64,000 nt of DNA from Solanum dulcamara (lineage: Eukaryota; Streptophyta; Magnoliopsida; Solanales; Solanaceae). The translations under genes were made by a program, and so were the position numbers. A model generated the notes under the pieces. That model had not been told where the DNA came from. It was given only the letters and a program-made list of their open reading frames with translations, and did not search any database. The DNA is taken from positions 72,834,144 through 72,898,143 of the forward strand of contig NC_077244.1 of the NCBI RefSeq assembly GCF_947179165.1. The letters run 5' to 3'. Numbering within the stretch: the stretch's first letter is position 1; each line of letters begins with the position of its first letter. Positions 12,723 through 26,500 of this stretch are shown one piece after another.

Positions 12723-13322
12723 TGTGAATTATCTAATAGAAATTGCAGAGTAGCATTATGTTCTAGTTTTGTTATTGATCTTAGATTATAATTGATTATT
12801 AGGTCTTAAGCATTTTTGTCAGACAACAACCCAATGTATTTGCCGGACAACTTGTACTATTTTTTCCTCATCAGGACCATCACTAACTTTATGTGCATTA
12901 TGTTCTTTATATATACTTGCTGCTTCCGTGCATTGTAATACTTTTCTTAAATGCTTCTCTGGTAGTCTACATTGTGGGCCGAATAAAGCAGTTGCAGCGG
13001 GCATAAAAGCTCTATTGCCTAAAATTTAAGCTGTTCCAAGGAAAGCTAGAATTATGTTTGTGTCATTGTTTTGTTTTGCTTTATTTTTTATGATAGTGGC
13101 GTCAGACCAGTTTGCCCACACTTCAACTATTCCACCGAGTACCTACTACATATGGCTAGAATAAACTGAAGTAGTGAATAAGATGATTGGCATGTAAAGT
13201 AAAAACCAGTGAAGTGTACGTTCTCTCCGAATTTTATTATCCTAAAGTAGTGAATGCGATTATTTGCATTCATAAATCTTAGATTTGAATATGCCAACTG
13301 AAAAGTTTCTACCACCATACAA

Positions 13323-13850
13323 TTTGGGGTGGCAAAATCAACTGGAACCTGCCCAATCCGTTTCGTGTTTTTACGGCTTGGATCAGGTCGATTTGTTTAA
13401 AACAGATCAAAGTAGTGTAACTCGCTGGGTCAAAATGTAACCCAACCCAAGCAAGCAAACAATATTATTTATCAATAGACTCTACCGATTGGTTAAATAT
13501 TTATTGGTACTCAAGTTCACTGCTAATTTATTGGTTGATAAAATTCTTAAATCAATTGATAATTTTTGTTATTTCTGAATCTCCTATAACTATTTCCATC
13601 CAATCTTAAAATATAACTTGTATCTTCTTCGATACAATTTGTGTTAAATTAAAACTACTCTTAAAGATCTAACCTTTAAGAATTATATATATGTGTGTGA
13701 TTCAAAATCAGTTTTGAGGTAAAATGTTGGATTATGTTGGATGATTGGGTTTATGATTTGACCCAACCCGTTTCGCCTCAAGCAAACCTTGAACGGATTT
13801 AGTCTTGACTATCAAATTTAATCAAATCCGCCTATTCATCACCCGTACAT
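13323..13850. repeat. Dispersed repeat with ACCCAACCCGTTTC-type ends
   Basis: The stretch begins GGGGTGGCAAAATCAACTGG. It holds CAATCCGTTTCGTG near its left end and TGACCCAACCCGTTTCGCC near 13759, and ends close to TTCATCACCCGT. Similar GGGTTATGATTTAATAGATT phrases occur at 31790-32140, which suggests a common non-autonomous element. The rest of 12723-14173 shows no gene. Confidence 0.35.
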
Positions 13851-14173
13851 ACAACTATATCTTCTTTTTAAAAAAACAGATTTAAAGGAGAAAGGTCAAC
13901 TGATCAATAAAATTCAAGCCAGACCAAAATGCAGAGGTAAATGAAATAAAAGGAGAGACAGAGGGCACCCTTCATTTGATAAATTAAGTAGGAGCCAATT
14001 ATGGACAGCCCTTCCTTCCATAATAAAGCAGATTCTTCAATTCTCCACCATTACAGCAACGGTCCTAATTTTCCTGTTGCACCTTAAATAACATCTTCTT
14101 TCACTACATTTTCTTCTTCTTTAATCAACACATACACACCAAGTGTTGAACTTCTCTGTATTGCCTAACTACA

Positions 14174-17100
14174 ATGGCCTACACAGATAACTCTAAATTC
14201 CGGACAACCTTGATCCCCAATTTTCTTTATAACACGGCTTCTTCTTCATCATCATTCTCTTCATTTACTAATACATGTGAATCATCAATTGTCAAGAAGC
14301 CTTTTTTGGTTCCGGCACCAAAAGAGTCTTCAGGTAAAATAGAGATGTTCTCACCTGCTTATTACGCTGCTTGTACTTTTGGTGGTGTTATGAGTTGTGG
14401 TCTCACTCACATGGCCGTTACACCCCTCGATCTTGTCAAGTGCAACATGCAGGTACCTTTATTCAACGCGTCATCTTATTATATGCATACATTTTTTTTC
14501 ATGTTCTTGGTTCGAGCTAAGCCTAAAAGCAATGTATTCATTTTTTTCATGTTGGTTTAATAGATAGGTTGAATGAGAAATGGAGGAAAAAAGAAGCCGA
14601 GGAAAAAATGAGTTATTCCTTTTTGCTTTATGAAATAAGTATTTGTCCTTATAGGTGGTGGAAAAAAAAGGTCTCCTGCTTAAAAGTAGAAGTACTCTTT
14701 CATGTTGCTAAAGGGTCAAAAAGGGTCAAGAAGAGGGTCTCCCATCGCGCCGTCTTCGCTCGGCTTGGCTTCGGCATCGAATTTATTTGGATTGATAATC
14801 TTTTTGGACCAAATTTCCTTTAATTTTAATTAATTAATTAATTAAAAATCTTGACCCATGACCCGACCCGTTTCTTTCTTTCCCGGATTAATTTTGTTTT
14901 CCCAACGGAATTTTCTAAAAGGTTGCAGACTATCTGAAAGGTTGCAACCTTTTCTGAAAAGTTGCAAACCTTTTCCCAAACACGCTATATATTTCTGTTG
15001 ATCCTCAGATTTGTTACGAAAAAAATTCAGAATTGTTCCTTACGAAAAAATTCTGATACTCATCTTCTTCTTTTTGCACTTCTTAAAAAAAAAAAAAAAC
15101 TCGTGTGATATAGTATCTTCGAGTGGTTCGCAGTCACCTTAATTTGCTGTACCGCTATTTTGGTGAGTAAATCGTTCTATTCTGGGAGGAAAGATTCCAA
15201 AACCTCGGGTACATTGAGGGGGATAATTTCCTTAAGGACACACTGTGCATTTCAGTGGGCTCAATTTTATGTTCTTACATATTTTTCAGACCCGGTTCTT
15301 ATTTTTCAATTTCTGTCTTTTATTTCCAAAAATTATTGTTACTATTTAAATTATTTTTACAATACAGATTAATAACATTTCACCCCTATGTTTAAGATCA
15401 AGATCACAACTTTTTTTGTGCTTGAACATGAATAGAGTTTTTGCTTCCTTTGTTTAACAAGTTACTTAGGAGAACAAGAAGGAAATGTTGTTACTGCATC
15501 TGTCCCAATTTATGTGGCACAGTTGAATTTTTAAAATTCAAACTTCTAAACATTGATGGTCAATTCAGACATAGGAGCTTTGAGTTTTTTCTGAAATAAA
15601 ATTCATATATTTGAAAACTATCTAAAAAAAACTATAAATCACAATAATTAACAACTTAAAAATATTTATAAGACATAAAAGAAATTTTGGTCAAAGAAAA
15701 GCTTGATTTACTCTCGAAATTGGGACATAGATTGGGACATAGGAAGTATTAGTAAGAATTGCTGGTTGTTTATTTTAATTATTAGATGATACTTTAATTA
15801 TGTGGGTCATTAAGGTCACTGGACAAAGCTGTTCATGTGTTATTGAGTGTTATGAATCAATAGTGTAAAATATATCTATACAATCGCGTAAGTTATAAGA
15901 GATATTGAATTGTATCCTGATAAAGACGGTAACTAACGTGTTATAATAGATGAAAGTATAAAATATCTTTACATTGTCAGTGTATATAACTTCAATCTTT
16001 GGTAATATAGGAGTAGTTTCAATCAGTTTACATTGCTTTTACTAATGTGGTTTATGATGCTGTTTGAATTTCTAGATCGATCCTGCAAAATACAAGAGCA
16101 TTTCCTCTGGTTTTGGTGTTCTACTTAAGGAGCAGGGTGCTAGAGGCTTCTTCAGGGGATGGGTGCCTACCCTGCTAGGTTACAGCGCTCAGGGAGCTTG
16201 CAAATATGGATTCTATGAATATTTCAAGAAGTACTACACAGACCTTGCTGGCCCTGAGAATGCTGCCAAGTACAAGACTTTGATTTTCCTTGCTGGTTCT
16301 GCTTCTGCTGAAGTTATTGCTGATGTTGCTCTCTGCCCATTCGAGGCTGTCAAAGTTCGCGTCCAGACTCAGCCTGGTTTTGCCAGAGGCTTGTCTGATG
16401 GACTTCCTAAATTCGTTAGGGCTGAGGGAGCCTCTGGGTAATGCCTTGTTATGTTGATCGCGAATTATTCTTTTGCAACATGTATTATTATACACAGGTT
16501 GCTAATGGAAGTTTGGCTGTTTGATTTTGTGTGTACAGGTTGTACAAGGGGATTGTTCCTCTCTGGGGACGACAAATTCCATGTAAGTCTACGTATCTTC
16601 TTATCTCCAGTTTCTTCGACTTGAATTATATAAATTATATTGTCTTATCTGATTTTCTAAAGCTAAAACAGAATTACCTTTTGAAGAAGAATTAAATAGG
16701 GTATAAGACTTCTCTAAAAGGAGATAAAACTATTTCATCTAGCTATAATTAGTAGTGGACTAGTTTTAGGTTTCACGTTTTGAGAGGGATAAAACCTTTA
16801 ACGTTAGCAAAGATTACATTTGAAGCCTTATGCAAATGTAACACTTTCTTGCAAGCTTGGTGTATATATGAACTTTTTTTGCCTCAATGAAGTACTTATA
16901 TCAGCCTATTATTTTACATTCTATTCTTACATTGGGTTATTTTACAGACACCATGATGAAGTTTGCATCATTTGAAACAATTGTGGAACAACTCTACAAA
17001 AATGTCATCCCAACACCAAAAGACCAATGCAGTAAATCAACGCAGCTCGGTGTGAGCTTTGCTGGTGGATATTTAGCTGGTATTCTTTGTGCTATTGTGT

Positions 17101-17605
17101 CACACCCTGCTGATAACCTGGTTTCTTTCCTTAACAACGCCAAAGGGGCAACTGTGGGCGATGTGAGTTAACAAATTCTGTTCCTTAATAGTAATTTAGT
17201 TGTACATTTGAAAATTATTGCTTCATTTTTAAAGTGATTGTGTCTTCTGCAGGCTGTGAACAAGCTAGGTGTGATGGGTCTTTGTACTCGTGGTCTTCCT
17301 ATTCGTATAGTCATGATTGGTACACTCACTGGAGCACAATGGGGTATCTATGACTCTTTCAAAGTTTTCGTTGGACTGTAAGTTTCTTCTGTATGCAATT
17401 GTCTAATCAAACGTGTGTTTGGTATGACGAAAGTCAAAAAATGACTTGTTCCAGCTAACTCTTAAACATTATTGTTAATCTTTAGTACGCAAGAAATTTC
17501 ATCAAAATACTCGTGACTTGTTATAATTTGTTGAAATGATGTTTAACCCATTGCTCTTGCAGGCCAACGACTGGTGGTGCCGCTCCACCTACCCCTGCCA
17601 AGTGA
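14174..17605 (+). CDS. Mitochondrial phosphate carrier (PHT3/MPT type)
   Basis: Six exons, 14174-14452, 16076-16437, 16539-16582, 16948-17162, 17253-17377 and 17563-17605, give a 355-aa protein. A serine-rich N-terminal stretch of about 60 residues looks like a mitochondrial presequence. Three mitochondrial-carrier repeats follow, with signatures PLDLVK, PFEAVK and a degenerate PADNLV. Family residues such as [29 protein letters not shown] repeat 1 and [22 protein letters not shown] support the phosphate-carrier subfamily, which imports inorganic phosphate with protons across the inner membrane for ATP synthesis. The C-terminus is a short [10 protein letters not shown] tail. Intron 1 (1.6 kb) is swollen by an LTR-like remnant and a Stowaway MITE, but splicing is predicted to be normal. 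Confidence 0.96.
14567..15370 (+). mobile_element. LTR-type remnant in carrier-gene intron 1
   Basis: This block differs from the surrounding intron. It has a GAATGAGAAATGGAGGAAAA start, GAAAGGTTGCAACCTTTTC-like repeats near 14935-14975, a poly-A run near 15086 and a GGGGGATAATTTCCTTAAGG phrase near 15218. The order resembles solo LTRs of Solanaceae copia elements as I remember them. No target duplication could be fixed, so the boundaries are approximate. Confidence 0.45.
15494..15746. mobile_element. Stowaway-like MITE in carrier-gene intron 1
   Basis: The left end is CTGCATCTGTCCCAAT and the right end, reversed, is CTTCCTATGTCCCAAT. Both are flanked by TA, the target duplication of Tc1/mariner-derived Stowaway MITEs. 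The interior is about 220 bp and non-coding. Confidence 0.75.
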
Positions 17606-18415
17606 AGAAAAAAATGTGAAAATCCTTCTCCAGTATAACAATTTCATTTAGAGGCAGAGGGGAAACTGGAAATGTTTTAATTCCATCCAAAAGTTTGAAC
17701 ATTAGTAGCTAGGAAAATTTTGCATTCATTCAACTTTTGCAGTAACATATGATGTTTTTTCTTGGTAGGATGAATTATATTATCCTCCATATGGCTTGGC
17801 TACCAAAGAATCACTTTGTAACAATGATTTTTAATTTGGAAAAATGTGTTAATTTCTTGTTTTAACATGATAGTCATACTATTTTTATCTTTGAAAAGCG
17901 TGAGCACTCTCTCATTACCACCACCATCTTCATCATTTTTTTCGCCTTCGTTAAAGAATCATTTGAAGTCTCAATTCAAGACTGAAAATCTTTAATCAAT
18001 ATCTTTTGAATGGGAGGGGTTGGGAACATCTGGAGGAAGAGCTATATACAAAATTTTAGGAATACTGGAGGTGATGTGGATTGGTTTGGAGTAGAAATTC
18101 AAAGCTGTAATCCATTATGACACTATATATTACTTGTATATATCGTGTATATCAAAATCCTGGTTACAATTCCAAGCTTCCGATTGTTCTTCAGCTCTAA
18201 ACACAACACCACACTATTTTTAAAAACAAGAATTAGCGATGGACAATTTTCGTAGCTAATTAAGCAAGAGTTGATCCTATTTAAAGATGGATTAGCGGAT
18301 GAATTAGGAAAAAAATTGTTGGCTACGAGCAATCTAACAAAAGATTAGTGACAGTTCATAGCAACTTTAGTTTATTTTTTTTAAAAAAATAATAATATAT
18401 TTTTGTTGTGATCAG

Positions 18416-18697
18416 AGGCGGATTCAGGATTTTGAATTTCTAGGTGCCACGTTACTTTTAATAGTAACTTATGGCAAAAACTCTTGCGTAAAGCAAGATA
18501 ATACCTAATATTTATTAGCAAATTTGTATACAAAATTTAAACTTGTTCTGTTAATTTAATTAAGATTTTACTTATAAGAAGTATAGGGTTCTAATCTTCG
18601 AACTTGCATCCCTACGATGGTAAATCTGAGTTTTAACCACTGACATCACAAGACTCATTATTTCTAAGAGTGACACGTTTAATAATTATACTTTCTT

Positions 18698-18751
<54 letters not shown>

Positions 18752-18812
18752 TTTTCAATCGAGACCAGAGAATGGTGTGGCATCCCCTCTGAGCTATGTA
18801 AATCCGCTCCTG
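18416..18812. repeat. Repeat with AGAGGCGGATT / AATCCGCTCCTGG ends
   Basis: Imperfect inverted ends (GAGGCGGATTCAGG on the left and TAAATCCGCTCCTGG on the right) enclose about 370 bp, including a TA dinucleotide run. This resembles short dispersed Solanaceae repeats. The family was not pinned down. Confidence 0.35.
18692..18749. repeat. (TA)n microsatellite
   Basis: A near-pure TA dinucleotide run of roughly 55 bp. It creates the IYIYIY-type spurious frame on the other strand. Confidence 0.9.
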
Positions 18813-20366
18813 GTTGTGACTCAATCTATTTCTTCAATTAATATTCACTATTTTGAAATTTTGTCTTAATCTTCGAGAATCTGTATGTCTTTTATTCTTA
18901 ACCTTCTGGTATGTAAAATTTACTAGTCAAAGTAATTCATATTCAGATAGCGTAAGACTTGTTAAAAGGATTTCTACATTTTCATGGCTTGAATAAGGCA
19001 AGGTTTTTTCCTATTCTCTATTAAAAGCACTTTCAATAGAAAAATGAATTCGCCTTTTTTTTCTAAAATAAAAAAGTAAACTACCTTAATAAGCTAGCTT
19101 TGGTTAGTAAGCAAGCTGGGCATTACTCTAGGACGTGGAACATCAGAATTTAGGTGTATCTGAGCACGTAGCCCCTCTCAGTAAAATCTCAGAAATGGGA
19201 GGGTGGCTGAGAGGATAGTTGTAGTCAAAGATTAGTTACCTCTGGCTACGAACACCCAAACTGGTTCTCAACCACAGCAGAATGAGATTTTTTCCTCTAC
19301 CGATATCCATCCTAGCACATTTTTATAATTAGGGTCCGTCTGGACATAATTAGTAATTTGAAATTATGTTGACTTGAAGTTAAAATTTTGTTTGGATATA
19401 CAATTTGAATTTTTTAAGTAATATTTTTTTCATAAACATAAAATCCCCACAAGTTGTGAAACTATTAAAACTTCTCCAACTCTTATGCAATCTTACTATA
19501 TGAGCAAATCATAGTTCATAAATAAGGTATCGAAATATCTTAAGGCAACCCATTAATAAACATATCTCCATGATTCTTTTTAAAATAAATATTTGTGATT
19601 ACACGCTGTTACAAACTTCAAATACACATAATTATACAAAGATCCACTAGTCAATAATAATAGTAACTAGTTATTTTTTAATATAATCTTTTCACAAAGC
19701 ACATACAATCTCTTCACGTTGAGCATGTAATGTATCTTTTCTTTCTTTTCTTTCTTTTTTTTGTTTGCAAATTTTATAATGATGGGTCTTTTTTTGAAAA
19801 ATATAAACTTATGGATTAAGTTTTAAATTTAAAAAAGATTGAATTCCTATTTTTTTTTTGGAGAATTTCAGATTTGAAATTGACATTGAAAATTTGTGCA
19901 GATTTCATAAACAAATGATTTCAGATAAAATTGGGATTTCAAATCCTATGACCAAATGTCTATTTAGAAATAATTTAACTTGAAAACTCTTTTTTTATGT
20001 ATCTTAATAAAACAATGCTTTATAACCACACGAATATCTAAAATTTGTTTTAAATCATAAATTTTGAGGGATAAAAATATTTTTAACTGTATCAAATCAA
20101 ATGATAAACATAAATAGATGAAAGGAGTATTTATCATGGGATTTCTAAATTGGCTTCCACATTCCATTTCCAAACAAGTGGATCCGCCTCAAATATTGAA
20201 TATAAAAGTCTAAAGCCTTTGATTTTTGCACCACATGTTTCTTATGTGTTCTTTATTCAATTTAGAGTCAGTGTTAAGGACATGAGATTTAAAGGGAATC
20301 TTTTTATAGTAAATGATTATATATACTAAGTAGTAGAATGCTATTACAGTAGCTAGGTAGCTAGGT

Positions 20367-20962
20367 GTCGTTTGGCCCCAAATAATTTTTGGAAAAAAAT
20401 TAAAAACTATTGTTTGGTCATTATAATTTATTATTACTTGGCAAATAAATTTGATAATTATCCCAAGTTTTCAAGTTTAAGAAAAAACTAGAACTTGGGA
20501 AGTTGGAAAGTTTTAAAAATTTAAAAATTACCCTAAATTTTTATATTTTATAAGAACACCCATCATTTATTGTAGGGAAGAGATTGTTCGTAGAATGTTG
20601 GAAGATTTTATAAAAGAATAGTTTGTTATTAACTCATCCGAAAAAATAGTTCGAGTGAGAAGATTGGGAAAAAAGAACAATTTGTTTTAAATTTGATTAA
20701 TGTATTGCTCTTGCCCATATTGTTATTTTGTTATTGTTGGTTGTTATCAATTATGTTATAAGATTTTTTTTAACGGAACATTTTTATTATAAAATAATAA
20801 CACAAACTTAGGGGTATTTTTAATAATTTTTGAAACTTAGTGGTACAAAATAATTTTTTTTGAAACAGTCAAATATTCTTGAGAAAAATTGTGTCAAACG
20901 CATAGTGAAACTTCATCCAAAAATTACTTGCCAAGAATATTTGAAAACTTGGGGCCAAACGT
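20367..20962. mobile_element. MITE-like element with GTTTGGCCCCAA termini
   Basis: The left terminus CGTTTGGCCCCAAATAATTT is mirrored by CTTGGGGCCAAACG on the right, giving inverted repeats of about 14 bp around roughly 595 bp of non-coding DNA. Subterminal AAAATTATT-like motifs are also present. No target duplication could be confirmed. Confidence 0.5.
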
Positions 20963-21339
20963 TAACTTAGAATTTTGTCGACTCGATAATCATGGCTCAC
21001 ACTGGATTAATTTGATGTTAAATCATTCCAACAATTTAAAACTTGCAACTACGTAATGTTGTGTTATTTTTATGTGTTTCATTAATGATGAACGTAATAA
21101 CACGTTCCAAATATTTTCTTGTTTTTTCAATGTTTTTCTGCAGGTGAGTTTATATTAAGAGTGATTTATCAACAAAGTAATAGTAACCATTTGAAATAAT
21201 GCATCATGCTTAATATTCTAGTTTTCTTTGCTTTAAGTATCCAGTTCATTAGTTGTGATTGATTCTACTTTAATTTGTGCTAAGCTGGCCTACTAAGGGA
21301 ATTAACAGGCTAAAGAGAGAACAAGGAGGCACATGGTTT

Positions 21340-21780
21340 TTAAAAGTCTAAATTAAAAATAATAAATTATGAACTACTTAAAAAAGATAAGGGCTACCTC
21401 ATTATGCCATTTAGGCGCCATGTAACATAAAATTGTCCATGTGGAAGACTTATATAGGAAGAAGACTCGACCATAGTGAAAGATTCTAGAGAAATGTGAA
21501 ATTTTGCACGATAGATTCTAAAATACCATACATTTGAACGAAAGGTTCTTGAAATATTCTAGGCTTGTAGAGTATTCTAGAAAGGAGACTTATAATTTGT
21601 AAATATGTAAGGACTTGTATAACAATTATTTACATGTTAGACCCTAGGTTAGTATTATAAATATAGGAACATTTATTTGTAAAAACATCAAGCAAAAAAA
21701 TCAAATTATCTACAATATAATTCTTCCTTGCAATTCTCTTGTGTTATCTCTATCATTCTTTTAGCGATTCTTAATATTTT
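21340..21780 (+). mobile_element. LTR-like remnant
   Basis: A TATAAATATAGGAAC promoter-like site near 21656 lies between TTCTAGAAA-rich DNA and a CTTCCTTGCAATTCTCTTGTG stretch that I associate with the R-U5 part of plant LTRs. No matching second LTR or internal coding region flanks it. It is probably a truncated or solo LTR, tentatively assigned. Confidence 0.35.
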
Positions 21781-22304
21781 AGAATGATTTAGCATACAAA
21801 TGATACAAAAACGTAAATAAATATATTGTCAAATACTATACGTGTGCTTAGTTAAACACTAAAAATATAACACATAGCTATAAAGAAAAAGAAAATAAAA
21901 CAGCCGAAGGGTGTTCAATACCCTAGCTAGGATCTCCTCTGGTTAATTGAGGGAAGGATAAAAATTAATTCCTAGCATCCCACTCTTTTAGAAATTCCAT
22001 TTATCGTAGAAGTTAAGCAAATAAATTTTAGTACCATGAATATAATGTGTTGTTCAATGTATTTCAAATTATATAATAGCAGGGTATTATTATACAATAA
22101 TACTGAGGATATTTTTTGTGAAAAATCATTAGTTTTACCCAGTGTACAAAGTAAATTAGTCGAAATATGCTGTTTTTTGGTTTTAATTAATCCTTGTTAA
22201 TAGTAATATGGGATTGTTAACAATATATACTCATATTAGTTCTCTTTAGCTTTATCATGTAAAGTTTAATTTGCAGTTATCCATAGGTAGGATGGTTTGG
22301 TATG

Positions 22305-22997
22305 TGTTGGAGAAATTATAAGATTACAAATTACAATTAAAAAATAAAATGAAGAAATTAACTTCACTTCTTGGCTGAGGCGCGGATATCTCGCTCTCTT
22401 TAAGGAGATTCAAGCCCACTGCAGTAAATCGTTTCACTGGTCCAGCAGTAGTCCTCTTGACTTGTCCCCTCCAGGATACAACAGCCTTATCACAAAAATG
22501 TAACTCAACAAACTCTGGACAAGAGTTGAGTTTAAAGCTCTACACAAAGAACACCTCCCTTCAACTAATAAGAACTCTATTTTTTATATAAACTTAACTC
22601 TCTCAATTTTTCTTCTCTTATTCTCCCTTCAAAACAAAGAAGACCTCTCTATTTATAGGAGAGAAAATCATACAAAGATGAAAAAATAATAGAATGCCAT
22701 CATTATCATCATTTAGTGTACCATTATGATTTAGTGCACCATTATGATTTAGTGCACCACTTATTAGTGATAATTAAATTAAAAATACATAATAATATGA
22801 TTTAGTGCACCACTTATTAGTGATAATTAAATTAAAAATACATAATGGAATGATTTAGTCTTGCACTAAATAAAGATGATAATGAAAGACATTTTTATGC
22901 ACTAAAGAAAGAATAATAAAGATGACATTAAATGTCATCAATGGACAATTGCTAAAATTGCAATTTAATAAAATGTTAAAATGTTCACACACTAACA
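22305..22997 (-). repeat. 3' LTR of copia copy 1 (693 bp)
   Basis: Nearly identical to the LTR at 27522-28215: I count one substitution (CTCTATTTTT versus CTCTCTTTTT) and one base in an A run. It includes a TATA box in sense (TATAAATA, seen reversed near 22651) and a 53-bp duplicated ATGATTTAGTGCACCACTTA segment. Confidence 0.97.
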
Positions 22998-23556
22998 ATC
23001 CCCCACTCATTTTAATATTGTATAAGAGAGTTTATCAGCTGAAGGAAGATTACTATACATAATGAAGGTGTGCTCTGCATTGAACCTCCACTTAGTGAAA
23101 CAATAACTTTTACTCCAGAGTCGTAGTGGTCTCAGACTTGAACTATGACTGCTTAAGGGACATAAAATATTACTGCTCACACATAGTAATCAAGGTATTG
23201 TCACGAGCTTTATAAGCCAGCACATTACGGCCTTGTGCTATCCCGGTTTTATGAGTGCTTTTGAGAATAAGCCTAATTCTCATAGGAAGCGGCCTACTTC
23301 CATACTCACATAGGTGAAATCTATCAAGAGTGCTCCTGTAAATTTAACACTCCACCCATACGGGCTACAGATTTTCATTAAGAGTTTTTTTAAACTCAAC
23401 CTCCTCAATTCACTACAGGAAACAATGCACTCACATCATAGGGAGGGAATAAAAATAGTGCATTTTTTTCACAACAAGTCATCATATGATTCGTTTTTCC
23501 CATTGAACCTGGTTATAGGATCTCTAGTCTCCAAGTTGGGTTTCCTCATATATGAC

Positions 23557-26500
23557 TCATGTATTTATAGGCTTCAATCCCATCCCCCTCGATGTGCTCC
23601 AGACCTTTTCTCTTGTTAAGGCCTTAGTAAGAGGATCTGCAAGATTTTCACAAGATTTGACATAATCAACATTAATGGTACCACTTGTCAAATATGATCT
23701 TACATTACTGTGTTTCCTCCTTATAGGTCTGGATTTACCGTTGTAATAACGATTTTGAACTCTACCAATTGCTGCAGTGCTATCACAATGAATTAAAATT
23801 GGAGGAATTGGTTTTTCAAAATAAGATATTTGAAATAATAAATCTCTTAACCAATTCGCTTCCTCACTAGCTGAAGCTAAAGCAATTAGTTCAGCCTCCA
23901 TGGTAGAGTTAGCAATTATAGTTTGTTTTTTTGATTTCCAACAAACAGCACCACCACCCAATGTAAAAATGTAACCAGTGGTAGAACAGGAATCACCTGC
24001 TAAAGTGTTCCAATCTGCATCAGAAAAGCCTTCAAGTACAGCAGGATATTTTTTATAGAACAAACCACAAGTTTTTGTTCCAATTAAATATCTCATAACT
24101 CTTGTTATAGCATGCCAATGTTCATTACCTGGCTTGCTAGTAAACCTGCTAAGTACTCCTACTGCATATGCAATATCAGGCCTAGTGCAATCAGTCACAT
24201 ATCTCAAACTTCCAATTACGCTAGCATATTCCTTTTGATTTATCACATCAATTTCACTTTGAACAGGAAACAAGTGTACACTTGAATCAAAAGGAGTTAA
24301 AACATGCTTGCAATCAAGAAAGTTATATTTTTTTAAAATTTTCTCAACATAATGTGACTGGTCAAGGAAAATTCCATCACATGTTCTAGTAATTTTTATT
24401 CCTAGAATAAAATTTGCCTCACCAAGATCTTTCATATCAAAATGGCTTCTAAGAATGTTCTTAGTATCATCAATAACATTCATATTCGAGCCAAAGATCA
24501 ATAAATCATCAACATATAGGCAAATAATAACATGTGTATTATTCCAAGACTTATGATATATGCACTTATCACACTCATTTGTTTTAAAATCATTTTCAAT
24601 CATGCAGGAATCAAACTTTTCATGCCATTGCTTTGGTGCCTATTTCAAGCCATATAGGGATTTAGTAAGTTTACATACTTTGCTTTCTTGGCCTGCTTCA
24701 ACAAACCTTCAGGTTGTTCCATATAAATTTCTTCATTAAGTTCTCCATTTAAAAAAACAGTTTTTACATCCATTTGATGAATATGCAAATCAAAAATTGC
24801 AGCCATAGCAATTAAAAGTCTAATGGATGTAATTCTTGTTACCGGAGAAAAAGTATCAAAAAACTCTAGGCCTTCTAGTTGCTTAAACCCTTTAGCAACT
24901 AGTCTAGCCTTATATTTATCGATTGATCCATCTGGTTTTAACTTTTTTCGTAAGACCCATTTGCAACCAATTGTTTTACAACCTGGTGGTAAATCAACTA
25001 ACTTCCAAGTTTTATTAGAAATTAGTGATTCCATTTCATCATTTACAGCCTCTTTCAAAAAAATAGAATCATACGAAGATAAAGCTTCTTGTAAAGTGAA
25101 AGGGTCATCTCCAACATTAAAAACATAAAAATCAGGCCCAAAATCTTTTTCTACTCTAGCTCTTTTACTTCTTCTTACCTCAAAATCATCAATTTCTTTA
25201 TTTTTTAAAATGGAAGAAGAAGAACTAGGTAGTGATAAAATATTTTGTTCAATTCTTTGACCCCCACTATTTTTAGAATCAAAAGGAAATTTATTTTCAT
25301 GAAAAATAGCATCACCTGATTCTATTACAATTTTATCTTCAAGATTAAAAAATCTATAGGCTGTACTATTTGAAGCATAACCAAGAAAAACACAAGTAGT
25401 AACTTTCTTACCCAATTTTGTAACTTTGGGATCCATTAGCCTCACAAAGGCTAGACAACCCCAAACTCTTAGATATCCCAAATTTGGCTTATGACCTTTC
25501 CACAACTCAAAAGGTGTTAGTTTAGTCTTTTTATGAGGCACTCGATTTAACACATAACACGCAATCAAAATAGCTTCACCCCAAAAATTCAAAGGTGCAT
25601 TTGACTCAATAAGCATGGCATTAGTCAATTCAACCAAAGTTCTATTTTTTCTTTCCGCTACACCATTAGATGAAGGTGAATAAGGAGGAGTAGTTTCATG
25701 AATTATTCCCAATGATCTAACAAAAGAATTAAACTCATTTGACTCATATTCACGGCCTCTATCACTTCTAATTCTTTTTATTTTCTTCCCAAACTGATTT
25801 TCAACCTCATGGAGAAAAAATTTAAAATTTTCAAAAGCATCACTTTTATTTTTCATTAAGTAAACATATGTAAACTTAGAAAAATCATCAATGAAAGTGA
25901 TAAAATATCTATTTCCTCCACGAGTTAAAATTCCTCCAAGTTCACAAATATCAGTGTGAACTAATTCTAATAAATCAGTTTTTCTTTCAACTTTAAAATG
26001 AGGCCTTTTAGTAATTTTTGCTTTACTACAAGCTTCACACTTTTCAAAATTCTTTTTAATCACTGGGATTAATCCTAAATTACTCATGATTCCAACATAA
26101 CGATCATTAATATGACACAAACGAGCATGCCAAAAATTAGTAGAAGAAAGCATGTAAACAGAAGTAGAAATTTTATTCATTTCAACATTCAGTTTAAACA
26201 TCCCATCACAAGCATACCCCTTTCCCACAAAAATACCTTTTTTCACAATTACATATTGATCAGATTCAATAATTTGTTTAAAGCCTGCTTTATTAAGAAG
26301 AAAACTAGACATCAAGTTTTTTCTCATGGAAGGAGTATAAAGTACATCTTTCAAAGTTAATATCCTTCCAGAGGTAAAACACAATTCGACATCTCCCGTT
26401 CCAAGCACTTGAGTAGTATGAGAATCACCGAGCATGATGGTTTTGGGCTCTCCAAAAGGAGTATATTTTTTAAACCAATCTTTGTCATAACAGACATGAC

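Larger units (their letters stand above)
17606..22299. other. Intergenic stretch, no gene seen
   Basis: AT-rich DNA between the carrier gene and copia copy 1. It contains the MITE-like elements and microsatellite listed separately. At 19331-19958 a GTCTGGACATAATTAGTAAT left end and a GACCAAATGTCTATTTAG right end suggest another decayed MITE. No intact reading frame of note was found. Confidence 0.5.

Noticed and set aside
14569..14823. 84-codon frame in the carrier-gene intron
   Set aside because: It lies within an LTR-like remnant, has biased low-complexity composition and matches no known protein.
23314..23619. Open frame on the plus strand within copia copy 1
   Set aside because: It is antisense to the element and is mirrored in copy 2, so it is a shadow of retroelement sequence.
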